Shown: positions 7,939 to 17,119 of the stretch, in pieces | Layout: each line of letters starts with the position of its first letter | Numbering within the stretch: the first letter of the stretch is position 1 | NCBI GenBank assembly: GCA_017347465.1 | Contig: AP021858.1 | Span: 2,684,472-2,748,471 of the forward strand | DNA: 64,000 nucleotides | Direction: 5' to 3' | Origin: Candidatus Nitrosymbiomonas proteolyticus | Lineage (GTDB): Bacteria > Armatimonadota > Fimbriimonadia > Fimbriimonadales > Fimbriimonadaceae | Translations under genes and position numbers: made by a program | Notes under the pieces: generated by a model | Databases searched by the model: none | What the model saw: the letters and a program-made list of their open reading frames with translations, nothing else | What the model was told of the DNA's origin: nothing

Positions 7939-8752
7939 TCAACCTCCGGACCAGGAGCTCCCAATGCTCAAGCTCCAATTGGTGGGGACGAACGGAAGCT
8001 GCGAGCTTCGCCTCTTCGATCGCCTCCGCCACGACCAACTTGGAGTATTGCAGGCTGAGGTTGTTCAGGAGGGTCTTGCGGGGCTGGCGGAAGCCAAGGT
8101 GGGAAAGGCGCTTGATCTCGGCGGCTCGAACCCAATCGATGTGCTTGCGCGGGGTGAGCTTGAGAACCGTGCTTTGGACTTTGGGCGGCGGCACAAAGCA
8201 ACCTGGCGGCGCTTCGACGACCTTCTCGATGCAAAAGAGACACTGCATCGTCACCGATAGCGCGCCGCGCGCAGAATCCCCCGCCCCTGCCCGGACTCGG
8301 TCGGCGACTTCCGCCTGCATCATGAGCACGGCGAGGTCGATTCTCAGGGCGTGATCTTCGACCCGTCCGATGAGTGGGCCGGTAATCAGGTAGGGCAGGT
8401 TCGACACGATGGCGCGAGGCCGGGGCAGCCGTTCGAGAATCTCCCCCCAATCGACGCTCAGGGCGTCCCCCAGGGTGACCTTCGCGCAAGGCGCCGACTC
8501 AGCAAGGGCGTTTTCGGCTCTCGCGTCGAGTTCGATCGCCTCCACGGACTCGCAGACCTCGCACACCAGCGACGTAAGAGCCCCAGGGCCTGGACCGATC
8601 TCAAGCGCGCCCTTCATCCCGTGGAGCGCGTTTGCGATGGCGCGAGACACCCGCTTCGAACAAAGAAAGTGCTGCCCGAGGGATTTCTGCGGAGAGTATC
8701 CGTGCCGCGAGAGAAAGGCCCGCAACGCGCGAGGTTCGTGCAAGTCGACCAA
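7928..8752 (-). CDS. rsmA: 16S rRNA (A1518/A1519) dimethyltransferase RsmA/KsgA
   Basis: Dimethylates two adjacent adenines near the 3' end of 16S rRNA using S-adenosylmethionine. Visible motifs are SPQKSLGQHFL at the start, the SAM loop ALEIGPGPGALT, the catalytic NLPY (in IVSNLPYLITGP), and PPPKVQSTVLKL. The reading frame is open back to 8839, but that would overlap the 3D-domain gene, so I prefer a TTG near 8752 just after that gene's stop; CTG 8755 or TTG 8743 are possible. The pair 3D-domain protein/rsmA recalls the yabE-ksgA neighbourhood of Firmicutes. Confidence 0.9.
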   Translation of the reverse strand: MVDLHEPRALRAFLSRHGYSPQKSLGQHFLCSKRVSRAIANALHGMKGALEIGPGPGALTSLVCEVCESVEAIELDARAENALAESAPCAKVTLGDALSVDWGEILERLPRPRAIVSNLPYLITGPLIGRVEDHALRIDLAVLMMQAEVADRVRAGAGDSARGALSVTMQCLFCIEKVVEAPPGCFVPPPKVQSTVLKLTPRKHIDWVRAAEIKRLSHLGFRQPRKTLLNNLSLQYSKLVVAEAIEEAKLAASVRPHQLELEHWELLVRRLSGL

Positions 8753-8760
8753 CAGAGCGA

Positions 8761-9414
8761 TTATGGACGCTCGCGAAAGATGTGTACCTTGACCTTCCGG
8801 CGTCCCCATTCGAGGGCCTCGGCGCGGGTCTGAAAGCACACGTCGATCCGGTTGCCCTTGATCGCGCTACCGGTGTCGGCCGCGATCGCATAGCCGTACC
8901 CTTCGACGAACAGCCTCGTGCCATAAGGGATGACAGTGGGATCGACGGCAACGATACCGTAGCCCGCCCTGAGACCCGTCGAAGTGCGGTAGGTGGCTCG
9001 TTTGCCCCGGCCCGCGCTGGGCTCATAAGCGGTCGCTTCCATCTCGATCACTTGAGACCTGGTGTGGCTTCCGCGGCTCGCGGGATAGCCCATCCGGCCC
9101 ATGTGAAACAGCGCTTCAACAGGCTCGATTCGCTCTTCTTTGAGAAGGACCTGGGCGATGGGCTTGCCGTTCTTGAGGGTCACAGCGTAGGTGCTGGTCA
9201 ACTTCCCATCTTCACCGTCGCGTTTCTTGACCACTCTCCCTTGGCCCACAGTTCGGCTGAACTCGTATACGACCGGATACGGAATCGGCTTCGACTCCCG
9301 CGCGAGCACGACCTTGACATCCGGATCGCTCTTCGACTGCTGGCTGAGCGAAGCAAGGGCTGAACCTGCGAGCAGGGCGCAGCAAACCAAGAAGACCGCG
9401 AGCGGACGCGCCAT
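8761..9414 (-). CDS. Secreted G5-like and 3D-domain protein (YabE/RpfB-like)
   Basis: Cell-wall-active protein type. Residues 1-22 (MARPLAVFLVCCALLAGSALA) form a signal peptide. Residues about 35-105 resemble a G5-type domain (KPIPYPVVYEFSRTVGQGR, then AVTLKNGKPIAQVLLKEERI). The C-terminal 3D domain runs from MEATAYEPSA to IDVCF and has its three Asp residues in VDPTVIP, AADTGS and IDVCF. Such domains occur in MltA-like lytic enzymes and in the Rpf/YabE proteins. The ATG at 9414, with GAGGGGG upstream, is preferred over 9462. First gene of a run with rsmA and queG. Confidence 0.85.
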   Translation of the reverse strand: MARPLAVFLVCCALLAGSALASLSQQSKSDPDVKVVLARESKPIPYPVVYEFSRTVGQGRVVKKRDGEDGKLTSTYAVTLKNGKPIAQVLLKEERIEPVEALFHMGRMGYPASRGSHTRSQVIEMEATAYEPSAGRGKRATYRTSTGLRAGYGIVAVDPTVIPYGTRLFVEGYGYAIAADTGSAIKGNRIDVCFQTRAEALEWGRRKVKVHIFRERP

Positions 9415-9588
9415 CCGGCCCCCTCGCCAACCTCCAAGTCCCGACCCACATGAGTTTCGCATCGGTTCCAGCGGGACAAGCTACCAATTCCAGCGACTCA
9501 AGGGCAACCCCCCCAAAATGGCAAGGAACCGGAGAAATCGGGGATTCTGCCAGACCTGCCAGAGATATGATCCTTTTTCGCTCTTCGA

Positions 9589-9602
9589 AAATCGCGCGAT
9601 TT
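9589..9602. promoter_or_regulatory. 14-bp perfect palindrome upstream of the 3D-rsmA-queG run
   Basis: AAATCGCGCGATTT is its own reverse complement. It lies in the 228-bp gap between the GlmL-type gene and the 3D-domain gene, both on the minus strand, so it could be an operator for the downstream run. No promoter hexamers are convincing beside it. The rest of the gap shows nothing further. Confidence 0.25.
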
Positions 9603-9642
9603 CTTTCAATATCTGGGACTTTTAGTTGCGAACGCGCTTGCC

Positions 9643-11496
9643 TCAAACGAGCGGAAGGCCCATCGCCTGCAACCACTCCCTCAGCTTGGCGACCCGGTTC
9701 GGCACAGAGTCGATGTTGAGCGGGCGGCCTCGCGCGTCGACGATAATCCCCACCGTTCCGCCTTCCAGCCGCTTGGTGATCGGCTTGCCCTTCCCCGCCC
9801 CGACATCGAAGCCTTTGGCGGGTTCAATCGTGGCCTCAAGGAACTTCCCGCGCTCCAGAGGAATGACCTTGATTTGCCCGCAGGCCACGGACTCGTCGAC
9901 ACCTGCGCCCGTCACCCGAACGCACGGCTCGCCTTCGCTGCCTTTGCCGACAGGGGAGACGCAGTCGCCACACTTTACGATGCAGTCGAATTCAAACACC
10001 TGCCGCGCGGCATCGTAGAAGTGCTCCGAAAGGACGCCTAGGTGCGGCATCATGAAGATCGAATCGACCGTGAGCATGGTCACGCCTTCGGGCTGATAGG
10101 CGTCCATCATCATCAACGCGGACTGGGCCCGGCTCGGCGCGTGGGAGAGCACTCCTCCCGACCCGATGACCATGTCCAGCTTCATCATTTGCACCAGGGT
10201 TTGCCCCGACTCCTTCTGGTCGAAGATCTGCCCGACATCGCGTTGCTGCTGCACCCCGACTAGCCCCCTTGCGAGTGATTTATGGTGCTCGAACGCCAGA
10301 CGCAACGCTTCCCGCGCGACAGCATGTTCGATCAGCAGGTCCTCGTAGGTTTGCGGGATGGTGGTCGGACGGATCATCTTGTTCCGCAACCGATTCCGCA
10401 CTTCGAAGGGATCGACCTCGAACGGCAGCCACCTCACGATGTCCTCGATTCCGGCCTCTTTGAGCACGTTGCAAATCGAGTAGCTCATCCCGAGGTTCGC
10501 AGAAACCGTGCGGTTGTAAACCCCGCCAAAGACGCTGAACACGTCCGTGGTGGCCCCACCGATGTCCACGCCCAATAGATTCAGGCGCTCCTGGTCGGCG
10601 TAGGACTTCATCAGCTTGCCCACGGCGTTGGGCGTCGCCATGATCTCCTCGCTCGTCCATTCGAGGAGCTTTGCGTATCCAGGGGCCTGCTGCATGACGT
10701 GCTCAAGGAACATCTCATGAATCTCGTCCCGCGCGGGGTCGAGGTTTTCGCGGTCGAGAGTCGGCCGGAGGTTGTCGACGCACTTGAGTTCGATCGTCTC
10801 ACCCAGGACTTGGCTCACCTCAGACCGCGCGGCAACGTTGCCGGCGTAAATGATCGGCAGCTTCATGTCGCCGAAACGCGGCCGAGGGTCGGCCCGCCGC
10901 ACCACCTCCGCCATGTCGATCAGGTGCTGCTTGGTGCCGCCGTCGGTCCCCCCTGACATGAGCACGATATCGGGGCGGAGTTGCCGCAGGCGCTGAACCC
11001 TCTCAAACTCCCGGCGGCCATCGTCCACGGCGAGAGTGTCCATCAAGATCGCCCCCGCGCCGAGCGCCGCCCGTTCCGCCGATTCCGCGCTCATGCGCTT
11101 GACGACGCCCGCAACCATCATCTGCAAGCCGCCACCGGCAGAGCTTGTCGACACGTAAAGATCGGCCGCCTCCAACTCGTTCGAGCGCTGATCGACGACT
11201 TCGCCGTTCTTCTGAAGGCGCCACACCTTCCCGTCCTTCAGCAGCTTCCGCCGGCCGGGCTTGAAACCTTCGGCCTCGGGAACGTTGGTCTCGGTGACCT
11301 CTTCGAGTTCCGTCACGGCGTTGAGGACGCCTTTCGTAACGTCTTCAAAGGGACGCTCGACTGTGGTAGGTGCCTCCCCTCGCGCGACCAAGCGGTAATT
11401 GCCTTCGGGGTTCCTTTCGATCAGGATCGACTTCGTCGTAGTCGATCCACAGTCGGTTGCAACGATGCGCAGAATGTCCTGGGACATGGGTCTCAT
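9643..11496 (-). CDS. GlmL/MutL-family ATPase (B12 aminomutase/mutase accessory type)
   Basis: Actin-fold ATPase of the GlmL group, found with cobalamin-dependent glutamate mutase and ornithine/lysine aminomutases. The N-terminus IVATDCGSTTTKSILIE is the phosphate-1 loop. VLMSGGTDGGT, LNLLGVDIGGATTDVFSVFGG (about residue 310) and VIGSGGVLSHAP (about 450) are the other nucleotide-site motifs. The C-terminus KCGDCVSPVGKGSEGEPCVRV is unusual in being cysteine-rich. No mutase subunit is in the window. The start is ATG 11496, or ATG 11487 three codons in. Function in this organism is inferred from family only. Confidence 0.8.
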   Translation of the reverse strand: MRPMSQDILRIVATDCGSTTTKSILIERNPEGNYRLVARGEAPTTVERPFEDVTKGVLNAVTELEEVTETNVPEAEGFKPGRRKLLKDGKVWRLQKNGEVVDQRSNELEAADLYVSTSSAGGGLQMMVAGVVKRMSAESAERAALGAGAILMDTLAVDDGRREFERVQRLRQLRPDIVLMSGGTDGGTKQHLIDMAEVVRRADPRPRFGDMKLPIIYAGNVAARSEVSQVLGETIELKCVDNLRPTLDRENLDPARDEIHEMFLEHVMQQAPGYAKLLEWTSEEIMATPNAVGKLMKSYADQERLNLLGVDIGGATTDVFSVFGGVYNRTVSANLGMSYSICNVLKEAGIEDIVRWLPFEVDPFEVRNRLRNKMIRPTTIPQTYEDLLIEHAVAREALRLAFEHHKSLARGLVGVQQQRDVGQIFDQKESGQTLVQMMKLDMVIGSGGVLSHAPSRAQSALMMMDAYQPEGVTMLTVDSIFMMPHLGVLSEHFYDAARQVFEFDCIVKCGDCVSPVGKGSEGEPCVRVTGAGVDESVACGQIKVIPLERGKFLEATIEPAKGFDVGAGKGKPITKRLEGGTVGIIVDARGRPLNIDSVPNRVAKLREWLQAMGLPLV

Positions 11497-11682
11497 TATG
11501 ACCCGTCAGGCTGCGGTTGGATGTTGCGAGCCCTTAGCACCGTCGGCTTTCGGTCTCCGGCGAGGCGGTTTTATCCCTTCGATTCCCTGAGTTGTGGGCC
11601 CGCACGTGCGTTGCCGACCCAGGCCTCGGAGTCGCCCGACCTTCCTAGGCTCCCCTCTGTGTGCAGTAATGTATTCAGGCGC

Positions 11683-12834
11683 ATGAAGAACACGCTCAGC
11701 CTCTGCCTGCTCGTGCGAAACGAATCCGCAAACGTCGGGACAGCGATCAAGTCGTTCGAGGGCCTCGTCGATGAGGTAGTCGTTGTAGACACCGGGTCCG
11801 CCGACGACACGCGTGAGGTGGCACGGAATCACGGGGCCGCAGTGCTGGACTATCCTTGGCGAGACGATTTCGCGGCGGTACGCAACTTCCTCTTCTCTTC
11901 CGCGCGGTGCGACTGGATCTTTCACCTCGACGCCGATGAGACGCTTCTTCCCGGAAGCGACGAGGAGATTCGAACGCTCATCCGACGGCCCGAGGCCCAA
12001 GGGGCTTACGTGCTCCGGCAAGACCTCTTTTCGGCGGACGACCCTTCTCAGTTCACGCAAATGCTGCAGCTCCGACTGTTTCGCAGCGAGGGTCTTCCTC
12101 AGCAGGTGGGACGTTGCCACCCGCACTTTGAACCACCGCTGGAGGACGTCGCGCGCTCCTTGGGCAGACAGGTCGTCCTCTCGAACGTTCGGCTTAGGCA
12201 CACCGGCTACGTTGCCGAACTCAAACCCGCAAAGCTCGAGCGATCGGCAAGGCTCTTGGAACTGGAGCTACAGGATCGGCCAGGGCAGTTCTATTATCAG
12301 GTCGAACTTGCGACGACCTTAATGCAACTGGGGAGTGACCGGGCCAACGCTGCCTTGCTCCAGGCGTGCGAGACGTTGCGACCGCATATTTCGGCCCCGA
12401 CTGCGCCGAGCCACCAAGCGGCCCTTCTATTGGAAGTCCTGCTGCAGATCCCAGAACACAACCTGCCTGGCGGATGGTCCAAGGACCAAGTCAGGGAACT
12501 CTCTGCCCGGTGGTTCCCCAACTCGGCTCCGCTAGCTTGGCTTCGGGCATCGTTTGAGTTCCGCGAGGGCAGGTTCGAATCCGCAAGGGAGACGCTCGAA
12601 CACCTTAGAGCCATGGCTGAAAACGAATCGTACGACAAGACCACGAGCTTCCATCCGAGAATCTTCGGACCCGAACTGCACCTGAACCTCGGAGTCTGCT
12701 ACGCAAGGCTCGGCGAACTGAACGAAGCGGTTGCCTGCTTCGAGGGACTGCGGAACACTCAGTTCGCGGGTTTTGCTGAACAAAACCTCGCCGCGATTCG
12801 CGATCTTCAGCGGCAGTTTGAATCCGAAGCCTGA
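11683..12834 (+). CDS. Family 2 glycosyltransferase with C-terminal TPR-like region
   Basis: GT-A glycosyltransferase of the SunS-like GT2 type. LSLCLLVRNESANVGTAI (residues 4-21), EVVVVDTGSADDT (29-41) and WIFHLDADET (77-86, metal-binding DxD) are visible. After residue 180 the protein turns into alpha-helical repeats, ending in GPELHLNLGVCYARLGELNEA and CFEGLRN, typical TPR units. ATG 11683 is chosen because GT2 homology starts there; the frame extends back to 10981 but only antisense to the preceding gene. The acceptor, sugar or protein, is unknown. Confidence 0.85.
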   Translation: MKNTLSLCLLVRNESANVGTAIKSFEGLVDEVVVVDTGSADDTREVARNHGAAVLDYPWRDDFAAVRNFLFSSARCDWIFHLDADETLLPGSDEEIRTLIRRPEAQGAYVLRQDLFSADDPSQFTQMLQLRLFRSEGLPQQVGRCHPHFEPPLEDVARSLGRQVVLSNVRLRHTGYVAELKPAKLERSARLLELELQDRPGQFYYQVELATTLMQLGSDRANAALLQACETLRPHISAPTAPSHQAALLLEVLLQIPEHNLPGGWSKDQVRELSARWFPNSAPLAWLRASFEFREGRFESARETLEHLRAMAENESYDKTTSFHPRIFGPELHLNLGVCYARLGELNEAVACFEGLRNTQFAGFAEQNLAAIRDLQRQFESEA

Positions 12835-12971
12835 GTCGGGATACTCAGCCGATCTCCATTCTTTACAGAAAAGGCGAAGATGGCATGCATGTTTAGTGTT
12901 ACAATGCACTCTGGACTGCGAACCTGAAGGGCTGTTCGCTCTGAAGTTCGAGGTCAGTCAAAGGAGACCCT

Positions 12972-13574
12972 ATGAAGAGAGATATTTCGAGAGCATGTTT
13001 GACGCTAGGCCTTGCCAGCACTTGGGGAGTCGGTGCCGCGACGGAGTTCTATGGGACGGTCGAAAACGTCACGACACAAGGGCCTATGGCCTTTCTCTAC
13101 GCTTCAGGAGTGTCGAGCCCGCACGCTGCCACCGGCATGATCAATCTGAACACAAGCACTTCGTTCTTTCCGGCGCCCGGACCTACGCCGTTCTTCGCCG
13201 AGTTCATCGTCGCCGAAGAGAATGGCGTTTGGGGAACGATCGGCTGCATCGACGTGGATCGCGTTTCTTTAGGCGTTAGCGCCGACGACGTCGGTTCCAT
13301 GCTGGGCCAGTCTTGGGAATCCCTGTTCCCCGACTTCTCTGAAGCATCGATTGCGACTGCCGTAATCAATGGCGACTTTACGACGCTCTCCCAGTTCGCC
13401 GACTACTACCCTTGGTACTTCGACACCCCTGAAGCCCTTGGGGCACAAGCGACCCTCGTGGACTTCTCGAACGGGACGTTTGGAGGCTACGTTACGCTCG
13501 TTCCCGAACCGACGACGATGGTTGCGCTGGCCACAAGTTCGATCGTACTCTTGCTTCGGCGCAGGCGTTCGTAA
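12972..13574 (+). CDS. PEP-CTERM sorted secreted protein (unknown function)
   Basis: Small exported protein. Signal peptide at residues 1-22, an aromatic-rich middle without recognised domain, and a C-terminal sorting signal VPEPTTMVALATSSIVLLLRRRRS: the PEP motif, a hydrophobic helix, then an arginine cluster recognised by an exosortase. AAGGAGACCCT precedes the ATG. One of five such proteins in the window, each with a different body. A GC-rich palindrome follows its stop. Confidence 0.8.
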   Translation: MKRDISRACLTLGLASTWGVGAATEFYGTVENVTTQGPMAFLYASGVSSPHAATGMINLNTSTSFFPAPGPTPFFAEFIVAEENGVWGTIGCIDVDRVSLGVSADDVGSMLGQSWESLFPDFSEASIATAVINGDFTTLSQFADYYPWYFDTPEALGAQATLVDFSNGTFGGYVTLVPEPTTMVALATSSIVLLLRRRRS

Positions 13575-13598
13575 GCAAGCCACGCGAGTCTATGGTCC

Positions 13599-13622
13599 GG
13601 GCCTCCCAAATTTGGGGGGCCC
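13599..13622 (+). terminator. Palindromic terminator-like hairpin
   Basis: GGGCCTCCCAAA (13599-13610) pairs fully with TTTGGGGGGCCC (13611-13622) apart from one T-G wobble. The T-rich stretch after it is broken (attcggtttt). Placed 25 bases after the PEP-CTERM gene. Confidence 0.5.
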
Positions 13623-13719
13623 ATTCGGTTTTGGGGCAGGCAGGAACCCACGGCGGCGTCCCCGAAGGTTATAATCTCACAGCCCGACGCCGCGGCAGCC
13701 GGGCTCCAGGAGTTTTCGC

Positions 13720-14868
13720 TTGGCAGGAGTCAGATTCAACGGCATCGGCAAGGTTTTCGGGAAGGACGTTCACGCTGTTCGCGACCTGAATCTTGAAATC
13801 GCTGACCAAGAGTTCATGGTCCTCGTCGGCCCTTCGGGATGCGGAAAGACCACCGCGCTGCGGATGGTCGCCGGGCTCGAAGAAGCGACCACCGGCGACA
13901 TCTTCATCGGGGACCGGCGAGTCAACGACGTGCCCCCGAAAGACCGCGACATCGCGATGGTGTTCCAGAACTACGCCCTCTACCCTCATATGAACGTGTA
14001 CGACAACATCGCGTTCGGGCTGAGGCTGCGCGAGCTCAAGGGCGTGTTCTGGCAACTCAGCCACCTCAGCCAAGCGCGCAAAGTCAAAGGCGACATCGAC
14101 CGGAGGGTCCGCGAAACCGCCGCAATGCTCGGGATCGAGACCCTGCTTCACCGAAAGCCCAAGGAACTCTCCGGCGGCCAAAGGCAGAGAGTCGCGCTCG
14201 GTCGGGCCATCGTCCGCCAGCCCAAGGTGTTCCTCATGGACGAGCCCCTCTCCAACCTCGACGCCAAGCTCAGAATCCAGACACGCGCCGAGTTGATTCG
14301 GCTCCACCGATCGCTCCAGATCACCACGATCTACGTCACCCACGATCAGGTAGAGGCGATGACGATGGGGCAGCGAATCGCCGTGATGAAGGATGGCGTG
14401 CTGCAGCAATGCGACGTCCCAGAGGTCGTCTACAACCAGCCCGCGAACAAGTTCGTCGCCGGGTTCATCGGGTCCCCGCCCATGAACTTCGTCGAGGCGC
14501 ACATCCGCAAGGAAGGCGCCAAGGTGTGGATCGACGCTTCCGACTTCAAGCTTCCCCTGAACGGAACTGCGAGCGAGGGGGTCGCAGACGGTCAAATGGT
14601 TTGGCTCGGAATCCGGCCCGAAGCCATTTTCGATGCGAAGGTGCCCTCGTCGGTCAAGGCATCGCAAGAAAACACCCTCCAACTCAAGATCGACGTCCTC
14701 GAACCCCTCGGGCACGAATATGTCGCCTACCTAACGACCGGCACGCACAACCTCATCGCCACCCTAGACCCCACTTCGAAGGTGAAGGAGACTGAGTCGG
14801 CGGAGTTCCTCATCAACCTCGACGAAATCCACGTGTTCGACGCCGAGACCGAACAAGCGATTCGGTGA
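13720..14868 (+). CDS. ABC transporter ATPase, UgpC/MsmK/MalK type
   Basis: Energises a carbohydrate-type ABC importer. Walker A GPSGCGKTT (residues 38-46), Q-loop VFQNYALYPHM, signature LSGGQRQRVALGRAI (about 148-162), Walker B KVFLMDEPLSNLD and switch His in TIYVTHDQ are all present. A TOBE/OB-type regulatory domain fills residues 240-382. An extra segment KGVFWQLSHLSQARKVKGD sits in the helical subdomain. The start is TTG at 13720 with AGGAG upstream. No permease or binding protein is adjacent, so this ATPase may serve several importers, as MsmK does. Confidence 0.88.
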   Translation: MAGVRFNGIGKVFGKDVHAVRDLNLEIADQEFMVLVGPSGCGKTTALRMVAGLEEATTGDIFIGDRRVNDVPPKDRDIAMVFQNYALYPHMNVYDNIAFGLRLRELKGVFWQLSHLSQARKVKGDIDRRVRETAAMLGIETLLHRKPKELSGGQRQRVALGRAIVRQPKVFLMDEPLSNLDAKLRIQTRAELIRLHRSLQITTIYVTHDQVEAMTMGQRIAVMKDGVLQQCDVPEVVYNQPANKFVAGFIGSPPMNFVEAHIRKEGAKVWIDASDFKLPLNGTASEGVADGQMVWLGIRPEAIFDAKVPSSVKASQENTLQLKIDVLEPLGHEYVAYLTTGTHNLIATLDPTSKVKETESAEFLINLDEIHVFDAETEQAIR

Positions 14869-14896
14869 GATTCGGGAGCCTGTGAGCCCCACAATA

Positions 14897-14927
14897 GAGC
14901 GCCCTGCTCCTTGCGGACCAGGGCGCT
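14897..14927. terminator. Bidirectional terminator hairpin
   Basis: AGCGCCCTG (14898-14906) pairs perfectly with CAGGGCGCT (14919-14927). It lies between convergent genes, the ABC ATPase and a minus-strand PEP-CTERM gene. Confidence 0.6.
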
Positions 14928-14952
14928 TTCACGATGCAAGCTCCTACGGCGA

Positions 14953-15492
14953 TTACTTCCGGCGACGCCGCAAGAACGCCACGCTACCCAATGCAAGCGC
15001 CGCCATCGACGTTGGTTCGGGAACCGCGTTGACGTTCAACTTGACGATCGTGTCGGGCGTGAACGAAAGATCCATCCAGTCCACTTGGATCTCAGAGCCC
15101 GTGAAGCTAACCCGGCTCGAATTGAAGCCCACCATGTTGGTCGAAGCGTCGATCGTCACCGAACTAAACGCGGGCCCCGAGACCATGCGCATGGCGATGC
15201 CATTGTAAATGGTCGGCGACAGGGATAGGCTCGAAGTACTCCAAGTCGATGTGGCCATGTAGTCGAACGTGATCGACGTGTCGTCCACATCGATGTCGAA
15301 ATAGCCCGCGAAGTTGCCCTCGACGCCAGGCCCCACCACAAAATTCGTTTGAGAGTTGTAGGCTCCGCCATAGGCGTAGTACTGCCAACCCATGGTCGAA
15401 CCGTCCAGGCCAGCATAGGCAGAAGTCGGGGCAAAGAGCGCAGTTGCTGCAAGCGCGAACGGCATTGCCCGCGAAATTGTCTTGATGTTCAT
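14953..15492 (-). CDS. PEP-CTERM sorted secreted protein (unknown function)
   Basis: A 179-residue exported protein. MNIKTISRAMPFALAATALF begins a clear signal peptide ending near AYA-GLD, the body is beta-rich and Ser/Thr-rich, and the C-terminus AVPEPTSMAALALGSVAFLR then RRRK is a PEP-CTERM signal. The ATG at 15492 with AAAGGAG upstream is preferred; the frame is open to 15660, but the added residues show no signal-peptide character. The adjacent Rhs fragment starts in its upstream region, which may mean an insertion or rearrangement broke the Rhs gene there. Confidence 0.8.
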   Translation of the reverse strand: MNIKTISRAMPFALAATALFAPTSAYAGLDGSTMGWQYYAYGGAYNSQTNFVVGPGVEGNFAGYFDIDVDDTSITFDYMATSTWSTSSLSLSPTIYNGIAMRMVSGPAFSSVTIDASTNMVGFNSSRVSFTGSEIQVDWMDLSFTPDTIVKLNVNAVPEPTSMAALALGSVAFLRRRRK

Positions 15493-15550
15493 GTTGATAA
15501 CTCCTTTGAAGTGAGGTTCGAGATGGGAGTCCCGAACGCCAGAAAACCAT

Positions 15551-17119
15551 GTGCAAAGTACTGCAGTTCTCGCCAAACCACCCTCGATGGCAAGAAAAGA
15601 CCGCAAAAATGCGGGGTGGTCACACCCCCAGTACCAATACGACCCCGCGGGCCGCATCACCAGCCTCGCTTACGCCTGGCAGACCTACAATTCCGGCTAC
15701 ACGGGTACCCCGATCTTGGGCCAAGAGTATGCCTACCACGCCACCAAGAGGCTCCGCACCGCCGCCAGCTTCTCCAACAACCCCGATTGGGACGGCGACC
15801 TCGACCTCATTCGCACCGAGACCTACGCCTATGACCCCGACCTCGACTACCTCACCGAAGTCGACTACAACGACGGCCTCGCCAACGAGGTCCAGACCTG
15901 GACCTACGACGCGGCCGGCAACCGCGCTACCGACTCTGTCCAAGGCTCGGGGTGGAGCTATGACAATTTGAATAGGATGACCGCGAGTCCGGGGTACAGT
16001 TATCTGCACGACATTCTCGGAAACAGAACTTGGAGGAACTTTGGATCGTCTGGAGTTCAGAGGTATCAATGGGACGCCTTGAACCGGGCGACTTCGGTCG
16101 TGGGTGAGGCTTATGGGGCTCGGTATGTGTATCGCGCCGACGGAATGCGGGTCGAAAAGGTCGAAGGGCTGACGCTTAGCTGGGTGCCGCCTGGCGAAGA
16201 AGAGGTGAGCGGGCACTATGACGAGAACCTGGCCGAGAACCTGCCGACGAGCCGGTACTATTACGACGGGCAGATGAGGGTGGAAGACGACTACACCGTG
16301 GAGGGGCAGTACGAGCCAGTGGTGACCGTGATGCGGTACGGCATCGGGGCGCGGGGGATCGACTTTCTGGACAAGCGCGTCGACGATGGCCCTGAGACAA
16401 AGGGCTACCCGATCTACGACGGCCACGGCAACATGATCGCCACGCTCGGGCAAACCCAGGGCTCCCCCTACTATTCCCTTGCTGACCTCCGCTCCTATGA
16501 CGTCTGGGGCGCGGTGAGGTCGGGCTCGACAACCGGCGACCCGAAGCAGCGGTATTGCGCCAACCTGGGGCATGTTCAGGACGACGAGTCTGGCCTGATT
16601 TACATGAGGGCGAGGTACTACGAGCCGTGGACGGGGAGGTTTCTCTCTGAGGATCCGAAGAACCATGGGTGGAATTGGTATTCGTACGCCAACTGCAATC
16701 CAGTTACGTTTGTCGATTCAACCGGCCAAGCAGCTTTTCTGGCGAGCCTCCTTGTAATCCTGATTGAAGTCATCATAGCCGCCGCCGTAGAGATAGGATT
16801 CCAACTTGCCTCAGGTAGATCGCTTGATAACCTGGATTGGGCAAGCGTTGGAGTGGCCGCAGGTTTTGGACTAATTGGGGGCGTGTACGGTCACTTCGTT
16901 CGGAGGGCCTTCTATATGTTGAAGACTCCCCTTCATCGAAAAGCTTGGGTCGAGGGCGACTTCGCCACTTACTTCGTGAAGATGATCGGAATCGGCACCA
17001 GTACCTCGCTTAAGCGGAACCACTTTGCGCCCTTGTGGAGGGCGATGATTTTTGGGGGCGCTGGCCATATCGCAATGGAGCTGTATGGCATGTATCTTCT
17101 TGCACACATGGAGGAGTAA
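15551..17119 (+). CDS. Rhs core protein, 5'-truncated, with hydrophobic C-terminal effector candidate (copy A)
   Basis: Rhs/YD-repeat protein that normally forms a shell around a C-terminal toxin. YD-type repeats are visible: YQYDPAGRI, WTYDAAGNR, WSYDNLNRM, YQWDALNRA (residues 28-185). The conserved core end DESGLIYMRARYYEPW-GRFLSEDP lies at about 345-370. The variable C-terminus after VDSTGQ holds two or three membrane segments (AAFLASLLVILIEVIIAAA and a glycine-rich one), suggesting a membrane-acting toxin. The large N-terminal part of an Rhs protein is missing and there is no signal peptide. The start is GTG 15551 or ATG 15587. Probably a displaced module. Confidence 0.8.
   Translation: MQSTAVLAKPPSMARKDRKNAGWSHPQYQYDPAGRITSLAYAWQTYNSGYTGTPILGQEYAYHATKRLRTAASFSNNPDWDGDLDLIRTETYAYDPDLDYLTEVDYNDGLANEVQTWTYDAAGNRATDSVQGSGWSYDNLNRMTASPGYSYLHDILGNRTWRNFGSSGVQRYQWDALNRATSVVGEAYGARYVYRADGMRVEKVEGLTLSWVPPGEEEVSGHYDENLAENLPTSRYYYDGQMRVEDDYTVEGQYEPVVTVMRYGIGARGIDFLDKRVDDGPETKGYPIYDGHGNMIATLGQTQGSPYYSLADLRSYDVWGAVRSGSTTGDPKQRYCANLGHVQDDESGLIYMRARYYEPWTGRFLSEDPKNHGWNWYSYANCNPVTFVDSTGQAAFLASLLVILIEVIIAAAVEIGFQLASGRSLDNLDWASVGVAAGFGLIGGVYGHFVRRAFYMLKTPLHRKAWVEGDFATYFVKMIGIGTSTSLKRNHFAPLWRAMIFGGAGHIAMELYGMYLLAHMEE

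Noticed and set aside
10981-11682. Upstream extension of the GT2 glycosyltransferase frame
   Set aside because: Lies antisense to the GlmL-type gene and lacks any GT2 homology before 11683.
13669-14715. A 348-codon minus-strand frame opposite the ABC ATPase
   Set aside because: Shadow of a strongly coding GC-rich gene; no family resemblance.
15620-16666. A 348-codon minus-strand frame opposite Rhs copy A
   Set aside because: Antisense shadow; the plus-strand YD repeats are unmistakable.
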